From positions 11,932,001 through 11,996,000 of the forward strand of contig NC_084927.1 of the NCBI RefSeq assembly GCF_958298935.1: DNA of 64,000 nucleotides, read 5' to 3'. The stretch is from Phragmites australis (Eukaryota; Streptophyta; Magnoliopsida; Poales; Poaceae). Under the pieces are notes generated by a model that saw nothing but the letters and a program-made list of their open reading frames with translations, had not been told where the DNA came from and made no database searches. Made by a program: the position numbers and the translations under genes. This document shows positions 12,263 to 23,939 of this stretch, in pieces (the stretch's first letter is position 1; each line of letters opens with the position of its first letter).

Positions 12263-12291
12263 TCGAACACAGAAGCGCTAAGAGAGGTAGG

Positions 12292-13700
12292 ATGTCACCC
12301 AAGAAGCAGACCACCAAGGCTGCAGCGACGGCAACCGACCGCCCAGTCACGCTTGTGCGACAGTCCAGGCGACCAGGCACAGGCCACGCCAACGATGACC
12401 CCCCAACCGGGGGGAACGAGGGCCTTACGATCAGCGCCGACCTAGCCTTGACCATAGCTACAGCCAGCACTGAGACCCAGCAGCACCGACTGCAGGATGG
12501 TGGGGTCCCCGCTGCACACCTAGGGGCCACGACCGATGCTACTGCCGAAAACACCATTCCACCTGAGCGTCAATCATGCTTGGCAGCACTACTGACCCGT
12601 ATGGAGGAACTACAAACGGCCCTACAAACGGCCCTGTGGGTCGAGCAGTAGGCTACCTACACAACCACCGTCGCCCCTGTGATGACCAGCATTGTTCCGA
12701 TCCAAGCTCTACGGGCCGATGAACTCTTTGACGTTAGGGCCCCACACATTCGACCTATGGAGCCCCGGAGTCAACATCACGAGGATCCCCTGTAAGACTA
12801 TGACTCTCCCCTGCAGGCTGACTTGCAGAGGACGCCCTTCCCAGAGGGCATTCAGACACAAAAGCTACCTAAGTTCAAGGGCGATTCAAACCTTGATGAG
12901 TTGGTCCAGTCCTACGCCCTCGCCATAGAAGCTAGCGGGGACGGACCGGCCACCATGGCTAAATAATTTCCTCTCGCCTTGGAAGGGGTGGCCACATGCT
13001 AGTTCTGGGCACTGGTCCCTAACACTATTCACGCCTGGTCCCAACTCCGAGACCTATTCCGCAGCAACTTCCAAGGCACCTTTGTCAAGCTAGTAACCTC
13101 TGGAAGCCTGTACACTATCAGACAGGAGCTGGATGAAACCCTCCAGGATTACTTCTGAAGGTTCTCCCAGACCAAGGACCAGATTCGGGGCATATCAGAC
13201 TCTTTAGTCATCGATGCCGCGACCAGGGCTTGGCCAAAGGCCTCCTATACGATCGGCTAAACCAAATTCCCATACACATAGTGGATGTCTTCTTGAGCAA
13301 ATTCGAGGAATATGCGTGTGCAGAGGAGGAAAAACTCCTTCGTAGGTGCGCGTGAGCTAATGAGACTTCCCGTGTCAACCCCAAGAAGTCACACTCGCAG
13401 GTGGGATCATCACACGCCCCCTCTCCTTCAGCAAAGATGGGCTTCGAGGAGGCTCATACCTCCGGGTCCCAAAGGGGAAGGCAGTGGCAACGTTGAAACA
13501 TCAACAACATTAGCTCCAGCCGTGGGGCTCCAAACTAAAACCACCCTAGGCCACGCTCCGAACAGGTGTTCCGAGGAGGAATCCTGGTTCACTCTACACG
13601 ACAAGGGATGAGGACACAACACCGACAACAGCCAGACCCTCACTACCTTCCGAGAAGAATACCTTAGGAGGCAGGCAGCCTTCACCTCAACTGAGGGGGC
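12292..13700 (+). pseudogene. B1 gag (Tat type), broken
   Basis: Capsid/nucleocapsid precursor. I chose the start at 12292 (frame MSPKKQTTK) because upstream in-frame ATGs lie in the LTR; the matching codon in B2 is ATA. The frame is open to a TAG at 12649. Gag then continues in broken frames. Around 12850-13230, KLPKFKGDS, SYALAIEASG, LRDLFRSNFQGTF and RFSQTKDQIRG mark the retrotransposon Gag domain, with a TGG-to-TAG stop (12998-13004 region, Trp intact in B2) and TGA near 13157. The basic C-terminal part is near 13312-13611. B2's gag at 60710-62275 is the close homologue. Confidence 0.75.
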
Positions 13701-13939
13701 CACCAAGGAGCGGTATTAAGATCGCAGGCTACCAGCGCGCCAGTGGGTTGATCATCTGGCCTTGTAGAACTCTCCACAGCTGGCTCGATCATCCGCAAAG
13801 TGATACAACGACGAGGGGGCACAGGGCAAACAAATCTTCCTTGCTATAACCGGCAGAGGGAGCTCCGGCTGCACTTTGAAATGGTAGCGACGAGACTACG
13901 CATGCGGGGTGCACCACATCGAAGCAACTAGTATCCACT

Positions 13940-14345
13940 GATAGGCTGTCGAATGGACTGATGCCCCTGCGACATTCACCATCGACGACTCCGAGGGGGT
14001 GAAATTTCCCCACTTCGATGCCTTGGTTATCTCAGCCAACATCGTCGAAGTTGAGGTCCGAAGAATACTGGTCGACGGAGGCAACTCGGCAGACCTCCTA
14101 TTCATACATGCCTTCGACCAGCTCCGAATCCTGTGGAGCCAGCTTTCTCTAGGCCACAGACCCCTTTAGGGATTCAATGGGGCCCCCCTCGACGCCCTAG
14201 GCCAGATAGAACTCCCAATCATCTTCGATGAAGGCCCCGTTGCACGGACAAAAGTGATCACCTTCGACGTTGTGGACGTGCCTTATGCCTACAATGCCAT
14301 TCTGGGACGAGGAACCCTGACAAATTTGGAGCTGTAACCCATCAC
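13940..14345 (+). pseudogene. B1 aspartic protease region
   Basis: Retroviral-type aspartic protease that would cleave the polyprotein. The active-site segment reads RRILVDGGNSADLLF (about 14060-14103); DGG with a following Asn-Ser is the Tat-style variant of DSG/DGSS. Downstream are VITFDVVDVPYAYNAILGRG (about 14251-14310), the flap/ILGR region typical of this family. A stop (TAG) near 14167 and frame loss after 14330 break it. Confidence 0.75.
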
Positions 14346-14799
14346 AATTACCTTTTCTTGAAAATGCCCGGACCCCAAGGACCGATAGCCATCGATGACA
14401 ACCAAGACCTGACTAGGCGCATCGAGTACAGGCACCCTGATCCACTCCCCGGTCGCCACATCTATGTAGTAACATAGGAGGGATCCAAGGATCCTCCGTC
14501 GGCATATCCTGGGCACCACGGCCCTCAGAGGCCAGAACCAGAGGGTGACATAAAGTGTGTCCCCATACATCCAGACCAACCCGACCGAACCTTCCAAATA
14601 GGGGCAGACCTCACCTCCGAGCAGGAAGCCCAGCTTCTGGCCATCCTACAGAACCTCGACACATTCGTATGGTCACCGCAAGACCTCCCAGGAGTCGACC
14701 GATGCATTATCGAACACTCTCCCTAGGTTGACCCGAAGGCCCGTCCTGGACGCCTGGGGCTTCTCAAACTCTCCCCAGAGCGGGTAGAGGTAGCAAAAG

Positions 14800-16048
14800 A
14801 GGAGGTCTAGAAGCTACTAAAGGCCGGTGTTATCCGAGAGGTAATCCACTCCGATTTTCTCTCCAACACCGTCCTAGTTAAGAAACACGGTGGAAAGTGG
14901 CGTATGTGCATCGATTTCACATCGCTAAACAAAGTGTGCCCTCGAGACCCATACCCCCTTCCTCGCATCGACCAGCTAGTAGATTCCACCGCTAGCTGCT
15001 GAGCTTCCTAGACGCATACTACGGGTACCACCAGGTATCGATGGTGACAAAGGATGAGAGCAAGATCAGCTTCATTACCCCATTCGGGGTATACTGCTAC
15101 ATCCAGATGCCTTTCAATCTTCGAAATGTTGGGGCCACCTTCTCTCGCCTAGTGCTCAAGGTACTGCAACAGCAACTGGGCCATAATGTCGAAGCCTACA
15201 TGGACGATATTGTGGTAAAACGCCAGCTCGAAACCAACCATGTCACCGACCTGCAAGAAACATTTGATAGCCTTTGGACTGCAGGCATACGGCTGAACCC
15301 GGAGAAGTGCGTATTCGGCGTCAAGGCGGGAAAGATGCTGGGATATCTCGTCTCCCGGAGAGGCATCTAGGCCAACCCTGGCAAGATTCGTGCCATCGCA
15401 GAGATGTCACCTCCCACCAATCCAAAAGAAGTACAACGCTTGGCCAACCGCCTCGCAGCACTCAGCCGCTTCCTCGCCAAATCCGCCGACCATAGCCTCC
15501 CCTTCTTCAAAATGCTGAGGGGCTCTAAACCATTCAGCTGAACTCCGAAGTGCCAGACGGCATTCGAGGCCCTCAAGACCCACCTTTCTCGCCTCAAAAC
15601 ATTCGCAATGCCCCTCTCTAGTGAAAGGGCTGCTCCTATACTTGTCCGTCTCTGCCTCTACTGTCAGCGCCACCTAGGTACGGGAGGAGAAGAGTGCCAA
15701 TACTCTGCTCAGAGGGTCATATACTATCTCTTAGAGGCCTTAGCCGGGGCCAAGACGCGCTACACCGAGCTCGAAAAAATACCATACGCCATGCTGATGG
15801 CCTCACACAAACTCTGGCACTACTTTCTTACCCATGATATCACTGTCCCAACCTCTTACCCACTTGGTGACATGTTTCTCAACCGTGAGGCGACAGGACG
15901 TATCGGAAAATGGGCAGTAGAGCTTGCCCCTTTTGTGGTAAGGTTTGTGGCCCGTACCGCTATCAAATCCATAATCTTGGCAGACTTCATCACCGAATGG
16001 ACTCCGACAGCCGCCGAACCCACCACTACCCCTCCCCAAGATATCTAG
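14800..16048 (+). pseudogene. B1 reverse transcriptase and first RNase H
   Basis: The RT begins with LKAGVIREVIHSDF and WRMCIDFTSLNKVCP (14815-14940), loses frame near 14998, and is open from 15041 to 15367. There it shows ITPFGVYCYIQMPF and the intact catalytic YMDDIVVK (15194-15217). A TAG at 15368 follows LVSRRGI; the matching codon in B2 is GAG. The thumb and a degenerate RNase H continue to 16048, with KLWHYFLTHDI and GRIGKWAVELAPF. The YMDD is intact, but several stops prevent a complete enzyme. Confidence 0.85.
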
Positions 16049-17731
16049 ACTATCTACACCGACAAAGCATATGGCTCCATGGGCGTCGGAGCCGATGCGG
16101 TCCTCATCTCCCCCACAGGCCATCAGGTCCAGTTTGCTTCTCGTCTGGATTATAGGACAACTAACAACATAGCCGAATACGAAGTCGTCCTCTTGGGCCT
16201 CCTGAAGGCCCAAGCATTAGTTGAAGCTAGAGTCATCATCCAGACCGACTCTCAGATCGTTGCTGGCCACATCGACAAAACCTTCCAAGTTCGACATCCG
16301 GACATGGCAAGATACCTCGAAGCCATTCACAAAGCCAAAACACACTTCTGCGGCATATCAATATGCAACATAACACGAATGGACAACGACCACGTAGATG
16401 CCCTGGTAAAAGCTGCCGCCACGGGCAAAGACAACATGGGCACCATTCTCGAGACTCTACACCAGCCGGCTGCTAAAGCTCTTGATGAGACATCCGCCAC
16501 CATCCTCCCCATCGATACCACTGATTGGAGAGCTCCCCTCTTATCCTTCCTCAGTGGAACAGAAGAGCCAGAAGACCAAATTGTGCTTCACCGCATTAAG
16601 CATCGCACCAGAGGCTACCGTCTCATAGAAGGTTCCCTTTACAAAATAGGTGTTTGCACTCCCCTCGTTCGCTGCATCACTAGACAAGAAGGGGCTAACC
16701 TCATCCAGGAGATACATGATGGCCTTTGCGGCAACCATTTGGCGCCTCCCGCCCTAGCCGGCAAGGCCCTCTGCCAGGGGCTCCACTGGCCTACAATCAT
16801 GTCTGATGCAGAAGACCTCGTCCGCACCTGCCAAGGAATGATGCCAATGGATGGGATGACGAAGCCAGCCCCCGGCCCCCCCTACAATCAATCGCTCCAG
16901 TCTGGCCCCTGGCTCGTTGGGGGCATGGACCTAATCAGTCCATTCCTCTATGCCAAAGGCAACCTTCAATACGATATGGTAGCTTTGGAGTACTTTTCCA
17001 AATGGATCGAGGTCGAACCCCTCAAGATGATCACATCGAAGAATGTCTAGAAATTCTTCTAGAAAAACATAATTTGCCACTTCAGTGTCCCACGACAACT
17101 CACGGTCGACAATGGCACACAATTCGACTCTAGGCCTTTCAGACAATTCTGCGACGACCTCGGCATCGAATTATGCTTCGCTGCAGTTCGACATGCTGAG
17201 TCCAACGGGATCGTCGAATGGGACAACAACAACATTCTCTCTGGCTTAAGCCACTTACTCATCGACCTAGCTTGAGGCCTGTGGGTCGAGGAACTCCCCA
17301 AGGTTTTATGATCCCTCTACACTATTGTCACGTGAGCCACAGGGTTCACCCCTTTCTGCCTCCTATATGGCGATGAAGCCATGACCCCCACCAAGGTCAA
17401 GGGATGCTCGCTCCGCGTGCAACTTCCACAAACTACCAGAGAAAGAGAACTCTCCCTTGATCTCACCGAAGGAACGTGGCTCTGTGCCATCCAGAACCTC
17501 GATCACTACATCACGAAAACTAAGGCCTGGTATGATCCTAAGGTTGCGCCACAAAACTTCAAACCTGACGACCTAGTACTTCGACATGCCTTGGCTCTAG
17601 GAAGACTGCACAACAAATGGAAAGGCCCATACCTAGTCACCAGGTCTAACAGGCTCGGCTCCTACCGCCTAGCCGACACAGAAGGAACCCCCGTCCCACA
17701 CAGTTGGAACGTGGAGACCCTCCGCAAATAG
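16049..17731 (+). pseudogene. B1 archaeal-like RNase H and integrase
   Basis: From 16049 the frame reads a degraded RNase H start (YTDKAYGSMG), then SRLDYRTTNNIAEYEVVLL and IIQTDSQIVAGHI, the second RNase H characteristic of Tat elements. Integrase follows: a zinc-finger-like segment (EIHDGLCGNHLAPP, 16707-16748), GGMDLISPF (first Asp), a TAG at 17048, TVDNGTQFDS (second Asp, about 17101-17130) and ESNGIVEW (Glu, about 17199-17222). TGA and TAA/TGA stops occur at about 17272-17337. The C-terminal domain (DDLVLRHAL, KWKGPYLVT) runs to a TAG at 17729-17731, the normal end of pol. Confidence 0.85.
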
Positions 17732-17879
17732 TATCTGTAGGGGCTCCCAGGCTTCGCCCTCTCCAAAGGTCCAAGACAAATAAAAATCATAGATTACCCA
17801 CTCATAAATAACCACCTTACCTAGAGGTATCACCTCCTAGAAAACACCTACCTTGCAAAAACAAACCCACACAGAGCAT

Positions 17880-18330
17880 ACGAAAACCCTCCGGCATCTT
17901 GAAGGCACTGCCTCCATGCTGAAGGGGTAAAACCCTCCAGCATCTTGAAGGCATTGCCTCCGTGCCAAGAGAACAAAATCCCTCCAGCATCTTGAACACA
18001 GTGCCTCCGTGCCAAAGAAGTATATCCCTCCTCCATCTTTAAGGCCTGGCTGACCTACGTGGCAGAGAGGCAAAGACCGCTCCAGGATCTTGAAGGCTTA
18101 AACCTCCATGCTAGAGAGGCATATATCCCTCTGCCATCTTTAAGGTCTAGCTAACCTACGTGGCGGGGAGGTAAAGACCGCTCCAGCATCTTGAAGGCAT
18201 TGCCTCCATGCCAGACAGGCATAAGACCCTCCGTCATCTTTAAGGCCTGGCTGACCTACGTGGCAAAGGGATGACCTCCCCGGCATCTTGAAGGCCTAGC
18301 CTCCATACCAAAAAGGATTCATACAAACTA
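17880..18330. repeat. Tandem array downstream of B1 pol
   Basis: Nine or ten degenerate units of about 48-52 bp begin near 17888, 17933, 17979, 18027, 18079, 18128, 18180, 18227 and 18275. The core is CCTCCAGCATCTTGAAGGC. Units alternate between a TTGCCTCCATGCC version and a CTGGCTGACCTACGTGGC version, giving a higher-order period near 100 bp. The unit is unrelated to that of element A although it occupies the same place in the element. Confidence 0.88.
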
Positions 18331-18759
18331 TTGATCCTCTGGCACCTTGAACACTAAAAGTCTGCGTGCCAAAATCATCTCACCCTATGGTATCTCCCTT
18401 GCTCACACCTAACGCTACAATGTACCCCTCGGATCTTGCACCCCGCGGCCACTAACAAACCACAAAATGTGAAGGGGCTGGGATAGGGGGCACATGTGAA
18501 ACGTTTATACGATAACAAAGCATTGATGCGATAAATTATAAAAACACCAAACAACAAAGCTAACAAAATGCAAGTTTATTCATACGCGGCATACAAAGAG
18601 TTTGCACTCAGCTTACCGCTGTACATCGAATCTATGCCTAGCAAACTTGCTAACCTATTACGCCTACCCAAAAAACTATGGGAGGATGAGGGCGCTCAAT
18701 CGCTATGCCTCCTAGAAATTCCACAGGACTTGGAGGATTGAACCCGGTAACTGCGCACA
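18331..18759. other. B1 spacer between array and antisense ORF
   Basis: No recognisable coding motif; only short shadow frames. Assigned to B1 by continuity. Confidence 0.4.
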
Positions 18760-21700
18760 GGGGGTCAACGCGAATCCTCTCCACGGATGGAACCACTACC
18801 TAAAGCGGAGCCCCCTCCTCCTCGGGAAGATGAAGGATCTGCTGGGAAAGGATACGAGTCTAAGGTTGAGAAATCCAGCTCATCCTGCTCCTGCTCTTCT
18901 GGCGAGGACTCCGTAGCCTGCACCTCCTCCACCTTCACTTCGACCAGGATAGGCTCAAGGATTTCAAAAGGCCCCATCCGGCTTGGGGCCGCCGCACCTA
19001 TACACATAGATCAGACTCCAGTTAGCCTCAAAGGCACGAACACTCTAGAACAACACAGACGAACCACAAGATGGCAGACATGACTCCATTTTGATAACAA
19101 AAAAGCCCAAGTACATAAAGCAGAAGGGGGTAGTCAACATACTAAGACTTTGACCCCCTTCGGAAAGAAAGAAAGTAAAAAATAGACAACCTGCAACAAA
19201 GCTACACCTCCGAGGCATCCACACACGAAGAATGCTCCTGCGGGGCAATGGCATGAAGCGAGAGGCCTCCAGAGGGCCGTGGAGCGCCTGCAGGCTCTGG
19301 ATGAAGGGCCGGACTTCTCGACAAAGAACCCGGACAAAGACCTCCTGAGGCACTTGGAGCCACCTAACCTGCCATGTAGCGCAGCGTCACGCGGGGGCCG
19401 TGCCTTGCCCACAAGTTATGACGGAAGTTCTATAGAATCGTGTGAATCTACACTGGAGGTGCCTCGCGCCGAAAACCATCGATCATGGAGTCCGCCACCT
19501 GCTACTCTAGTACCTCGAGAGGACCAACCCCCGCTTGGTGCAGCAGGGTCAGCTCGAGCGCTACGGCCACGTGTGCGCTAGACTTTGCGTATGTCTCCGC
19601 AGCTCTAACCATGACCTTCGTGGCAGACCGAAGCCAGAAGAGTGGCATCACCGATGCCTCCAATTAGGAAGGTAGTGGCAGTCACCTGGCCCCAAGGCCG
19701 CTCAGGGTGTCGGAGGTGATCTGCACAACCTCCAGCACAAGTGCAGCTAACCGGTGGCACTCCAAGTGCAGTGCTCCCTCCGATGCCTAAGCCTCCTTCA
19801 GCTCTTGCCGCACCTCGCCTACCGCGGCGCAAAGCATCTCAGCATTACCTTCGGCTGACACCCAGGCCGCATTGGCCGCATCGGCGAACTCCCTTACCTC
19901 CCGAAGGTCTTCGGTAGCCTTCCTCCCCACAACCTCCGCATGCTCCCGCTTCAAAGCCTCCTCCTCACCGGAGACCCTCCTCACGCTGACGGAGCGCCAT
20001 CTCCTCCTAAAGATGACCCTCCAAAGACTCCACTTGCTTCCGGGCCTCCTCCAAGGCCTGACGAAGGCTGTCAACCTCGTCACGGGCCGCCGCAAAGGCC
20101 TGGACCCCCATTTCCCAGTGCCCTTGTCAAAATTACTTGCTACGAGGCACAACAGAAGAAGAAAAAGGACAAAATAAGCTACTAAGACCCAGACACTAGA
20201 CCTGGTAAATCACGACTAAACCACTGACCTATAGGGCTGCAGCTACCAGACGCGCATCCACATCCTCCAAAGGATGATGGGCCAATGATCGCTCGACTTC
20301 TCCACTCCGGAGAACATAGGAGGCCACGACGAAGGCCCTCGATGCCTCCGGGTGCAACGCGAATTCATCCAAAGTCAATACCCCAAGGCTAGGGCCCCCT
20401 CGACCATCGTGGATGGAACCCTTGCGGAGGGCACAATGCCCCCAGCACCGACTGCCCAGGCAAACTCACCAGCCGGCTCGGGCCTCTGCAAAGACGAGGC
20501 CATGTCCCCCAAGGCAGCCTTCAGGGACACCTCCAGAGGAGTCCCCGACTCCTGCTGGAGCTCCCCAACCTTCGAGGGAGGAGTCAAAGACACATCCACA
20601 TTGGCGGTCGCTGCAAAATAGCATGAAACACAAGGTCAAGATCCTAGTGCATGACCCAAGCAGGATATAGCTAACGAAGCAACGATGCCTCACCAAGTCC
20701 CCCAAACCCTCTCATAGAAGGGCCGGTAACATCATCGATGTTCGAACCGGCGAACCCAAAATCATATTCCACGAAGGCCACGCCTCCTCTCCGGCTCTGG
20801 CCATCGCCGGCAATGTCCAGAGAGGCCAGGCCCTTCCCCCGGTCACCACCACCAAGCTGACACTCACCTTCAGACAGGTTGCCCGCACTACTGGCCCACC
20901 TCTGGCACTTCCTATGGACCAACGACACCTCGGACGACTCAGCTATCGAGCCAGTATGCGAACCTCCAGAGATAGAAGGTCGTCGTACAGATCGTGGGAG
21001 CAGCGTGCGCCCATTTCCCGGAAGCCTTAGGCTCCGGTAGATTCCGCCACGCCGAAACCCCCACTCTGAGATAAAATTAGACGTGGTTGTACCGCTCCAA
21101 ACTCTGTGTCAGAGCCACCTGACGCTCCCACTCTGTGTGAGTTGGTGGGCCCAGGAACACCTCAGCGATCTCAGCCATGCGCTCCAGCGAAAGGCAACTC
21201 TCTGAAAGAAAAAGGCAGCTCACATCTCCAAATCAAAAACCAGACAACAAAGAGGACTCACCAGACCTGACAAGGGGGGCTGGAGTACACCTTCGGCCAC
21301 TCTTCCGCAGCTTGCTCGAAGGCGCAGTCATAGCCCATTTGAAGGGGCCAAATGCGCAACATGGTGAACTCCTCCACGAGATCACACATGCTCATCCTTT
21401 CAGCCACCCTCTAGAGAAGGGCCAGCCGCAAAGCAAACTGGTCATCCATGATCCTTGTCTCCGGCTCTGGGACATAAGCGATATCTTGGTTTGTGGAGTG
21501 AAGGGGCAATGCGAGTTCGACATTGTAGTAAAACAATTGCAGTAACCAGCCAGAATACCACTAACCGTTAATAGCCTTCGCCGGGAAGGCAACGCGGTAT
21601 TGCGGCCATATCTGGAAATCAACACTACCAAAGCTGAGGGGCCTCTTTGTCCCCTTTCCCTTGATCACTTCAGCTGACAGCTGGTGAAGTGGTGGGCTAC

Positions 21701-22190
21701 GAAGAAGTCTGCCCTCCCTCCGCACCCCTCCACCCGTATGGCCCACTGGAAGATGGCCAGGCAGGCGATGGCGTTGGCATGGAGTTATGGAAGCTCCACG
21801 TAGTAGTGGCAGAGCACCTCCTCGAGCAGCGGCGCTGATAGAAAGGCGAGGCTCACTTTGAAGAAATCCTCAAACACCAAGACTTCATGGGCTAGAGTCT
21901 CCGGGACCTCCTCGTTTAGCAAAGGCCAAACAACCACTCTGGAGGGAATCTTCCTCCCCCCCCCCCACCCAACCATCCGGTCAAGATCCTCATCATCGAT
22001 GGCAGACACCCCAACACGATGGTCTGCTGGGGATGAATTCTGCTAGCGCGGTGGAGCTCCACCCTAGGCGGCGGCCCCATCAACAATGGGGGAACTAGAG
22101 CCACCTGAGGGCCGCCACCATGGCGGCACTAGGGTTTTGCTCGCCGCCTGAGTTCCTACTCCACCCAGGGCACTCGAGCTAGCCATACGG
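18760..22190 (-). pseudogene. B1 antisense ORF, Transposase_28-like protein
   Basis: Minus-strand (antisense) coding remnant. Reading from the right: MASSSALGGVGTQ (near 22184), then 22009-21785 with PSRVVVWPLLNEEVPETLA and FEDFFKVSLAFLSAPLLEEVLCH (shown as two overlapping short motifs, FEDFFKV and EEVLCHYYVELP). Next come FQWAIRVEGC and ADFFVAHHF in the next piece, FGSVDFQIWPQYRVAFP (about 21660-21561), and WPLQMGYDCAF near 21330. Towards 20150-19787 is an Ala/Glu/Arg-rich stretch likely to form a coiled coil. This resembles the plant family called putative gypsy-type transposon (Pfam Transposase_28), found antisense in Tat elements; its function is unknown. Frameshifts and stops split it into many pieces. 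Confidence 0.7.
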
Positions 22191-22682
22191 ATCACAGGAT
22201 GATGGCGGAAGGCACTAGACATTGGAGAAGAAAGAAGAGCAGCAATCAACAGACACACGTGCAAAGCAAGGACAACTGGAGGCAAAGGGCAGACAAGAAC
22301 AAGGCACGAGTGAAATGGCCGCTCAGGGTAATCCCTCCCCATATAAAGGTAAGGGAGAGATTTCCCCCCTAGAAAAACGAGTGTATGCCCTATCCCTTCG
22401 CTTACCAGGCACGATCATGGGGAAGCGGAACCAATCCCCATGACCCTCCAACCACAAGACGCAACGCGTCCCACGTCCGCCTGACAAGGCATAATTACGC
22501 CTTTCTCATAGGGCGCATTCAATGCCCCTTGTCACCAGCGTCATGGAATGGACAGTTCAAATCAAGTGGATCGAATCTTCCCAGGCAAGAAAAGAACCAT
22601 GAGCCATCAACAGCAAGACAGGAACATCCGGAGGCCCTACTCCAAAAGAACCGCGGGCCCTACAGCTCTGTTGACAGCCCTC
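22191..22682. other. B1 sequence before the 3' polypurine tract
   Basis: Likely contains the antisense-ORF promoter region: CATATAAAGG near 22339 is plus-strand TATA-like, and its complement could serve the minus strand. I see no other motif. Confidence 0.35.
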
Positions 22683-22694
22683 GCGAGGGACTAC
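22683..22694 (+). other. Polypurine tract of B1
   Basis: GCGAGGGACTAC directly precedes TATTGAGGGTC, the start of the 3' LTR. It resembles the GGGGACTAC tract of element A. Confidence 0.7.
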
Positions 22695-22916
22695 TATTGA
22701 GGGTCATTGTTAAGGACCCCCAACGGCCCCTTGGCTTAGCTGGCACATGCCCATGGGCCCACACCTCTCGAAGGCCGCTTTCTAACTTGCAGGCTTCGGA
22801 GTAACCACCTCCCACAGCAATGACTATCGAAGCCTCCATCTCCCAGAGCCATGCCTCACGAAGCCTCCATCTCCCGGAGCCTTGCCTCCCAAAGCCTCCA
22901 TCTCCCAGAGCTATTG
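22695..22916 (+). repeat. B1 3' LTR, first part
   Basis: Aligns with the start of the 5' LTR (11382 onward) through the single-copy GTTAAGGACCC block and the U3 minisatellite. The match stops within CTCCCAGAGC, where a copia-type LTR piece begins. Confidence 0.85.
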
Positions 22917-23553
22917 AAAGAACAATGATGTCGTCTAGAGGGGGGGTGAATAGGCATTTTTACAAAAATTTGTCCCCTTTTACAAGTGAATAGGCCTAAA
23001 CTTGTAGCGAAATATAAATTAACGGATTTTTCACAAGTGAAAAACCTATATATGCTAGGCTCAACTAGTGCACAATCACCCTAAATAAGTGTGAAAGTTA
23101 CAATCCTATGGTGACAATAATTACTCAATTCTAGCAAAAGATATGCAAAAAACACTAATTAAAAAAGGCTGAAAACACTATTCATGAGGCTAAAAATACT
23201 GTTCACCAAATACTCCGAGTCAACCCGGAGTCTCCGCGTTGTACAATTCCAGAACCTCCAAGTAAATCCAGATTTTCTGAGATCTGTACAGAACTGAGCT
23301 CGAAACTGAATTTAAAGTACGTCTAAAGAGTTCTAGTAAGTAATATCGTGTGTTCCAAGTGATGATTTCGAGTATATCCACGGAGAACCTACAATCAAAT
23401 ACACACGAACAAGTAGATCGAGCAAAAGGTACAAATATTAAGCAAGAACTCAAATAAAGGGAACAAGAGAGGAGACACAAGATTTGTTTCTCGAAGTTCA
23501 GATTCACCACCGTGAATCCTATGTCTCCGTTGAGGAAGCTCCAATGAGCTGGG
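22917..23553 (-). mobile_element. Copia-type LTR fragment
   Basis: Starts ATTGAAAGAACAATGATG, then a GTCTAGAGGGGGGGTGAAT motif. On the plus strand such a start marks the 3' end of a minus-oriented SIRE/Ji-Opie-type LTR; the copia LTR at 57381 has the comparable AAAGGGGGTGAATAATT. No internal coding sequence follows; at 23554 a CRM-like LTR begins. No TSD was found. Confidence 0.5.
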
Positions 23554-23919
23554 TGATGAGGACATCTCCACTATTGTTATGCCCACTACACCAACATCTG
23601 CTACCACTTCTCCAACAATACAAGGACCACTCACTAGAGCTCGTGCTCATCAACTTAATCATCAGGTGAATGCGTTCCTAGGGATGCATACGAATGTTTC
23701 AAAGAATGGGATACTATTTAATTCTTGTGATGATTTCCTTGTCCTTAGGAACCAGGGAGAGGAACCGAACATGCCCAAGTGCAGAAGTGGAGTCACCAAG
23801 CGTAAAACAAGTCCTATCCACGAGTTCGATTCGGATTCGGTTGTATGACAGCATCAATTTAGTTCGGCCATACCAACTTCATCCGGACTCCGTTTGGGAC
23901 GTTCTAGGACTTCATGGAA
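23554..23919 (+). repeat. Partial CRM-like LTR (5' 366 bp)
   Basis: Begins TGATGAGGACATC and matches 27099-27464 with about five differences in 366 bp, so the two are very similar copies. It then ends abruptly in CATGGAAA and continues as CCGGGTGTGACA, unlike the other copy. The first 290 bp form an open frame (ISTIVMPTTPTS, CDDFLVLRNQGEEP) ending TGA near 23846; see the LTR-coding feature in C1. Confidence 0.8.
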
Positions 23920-23939
23920 ACCGGGTGTGACAAAAACGT

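Noticed and set aside
12252..12557. Long minus-strand frame opposite B1 gag
   Set aside because: Shadow of the gag reading frame in GC-rich DNA.
17880..18330. Regularly spaced repeats as a CRISPR array
   Set aside because: Units are contiguous and degenerate without unique spacers, and the context is a plant retrotransposon.
19872..20621. Several plus-strand frames of 80-100 codons in B1
   Set aside because: They are shadows of the minus-strand antisense ORF, which carries the recognisable motifs.
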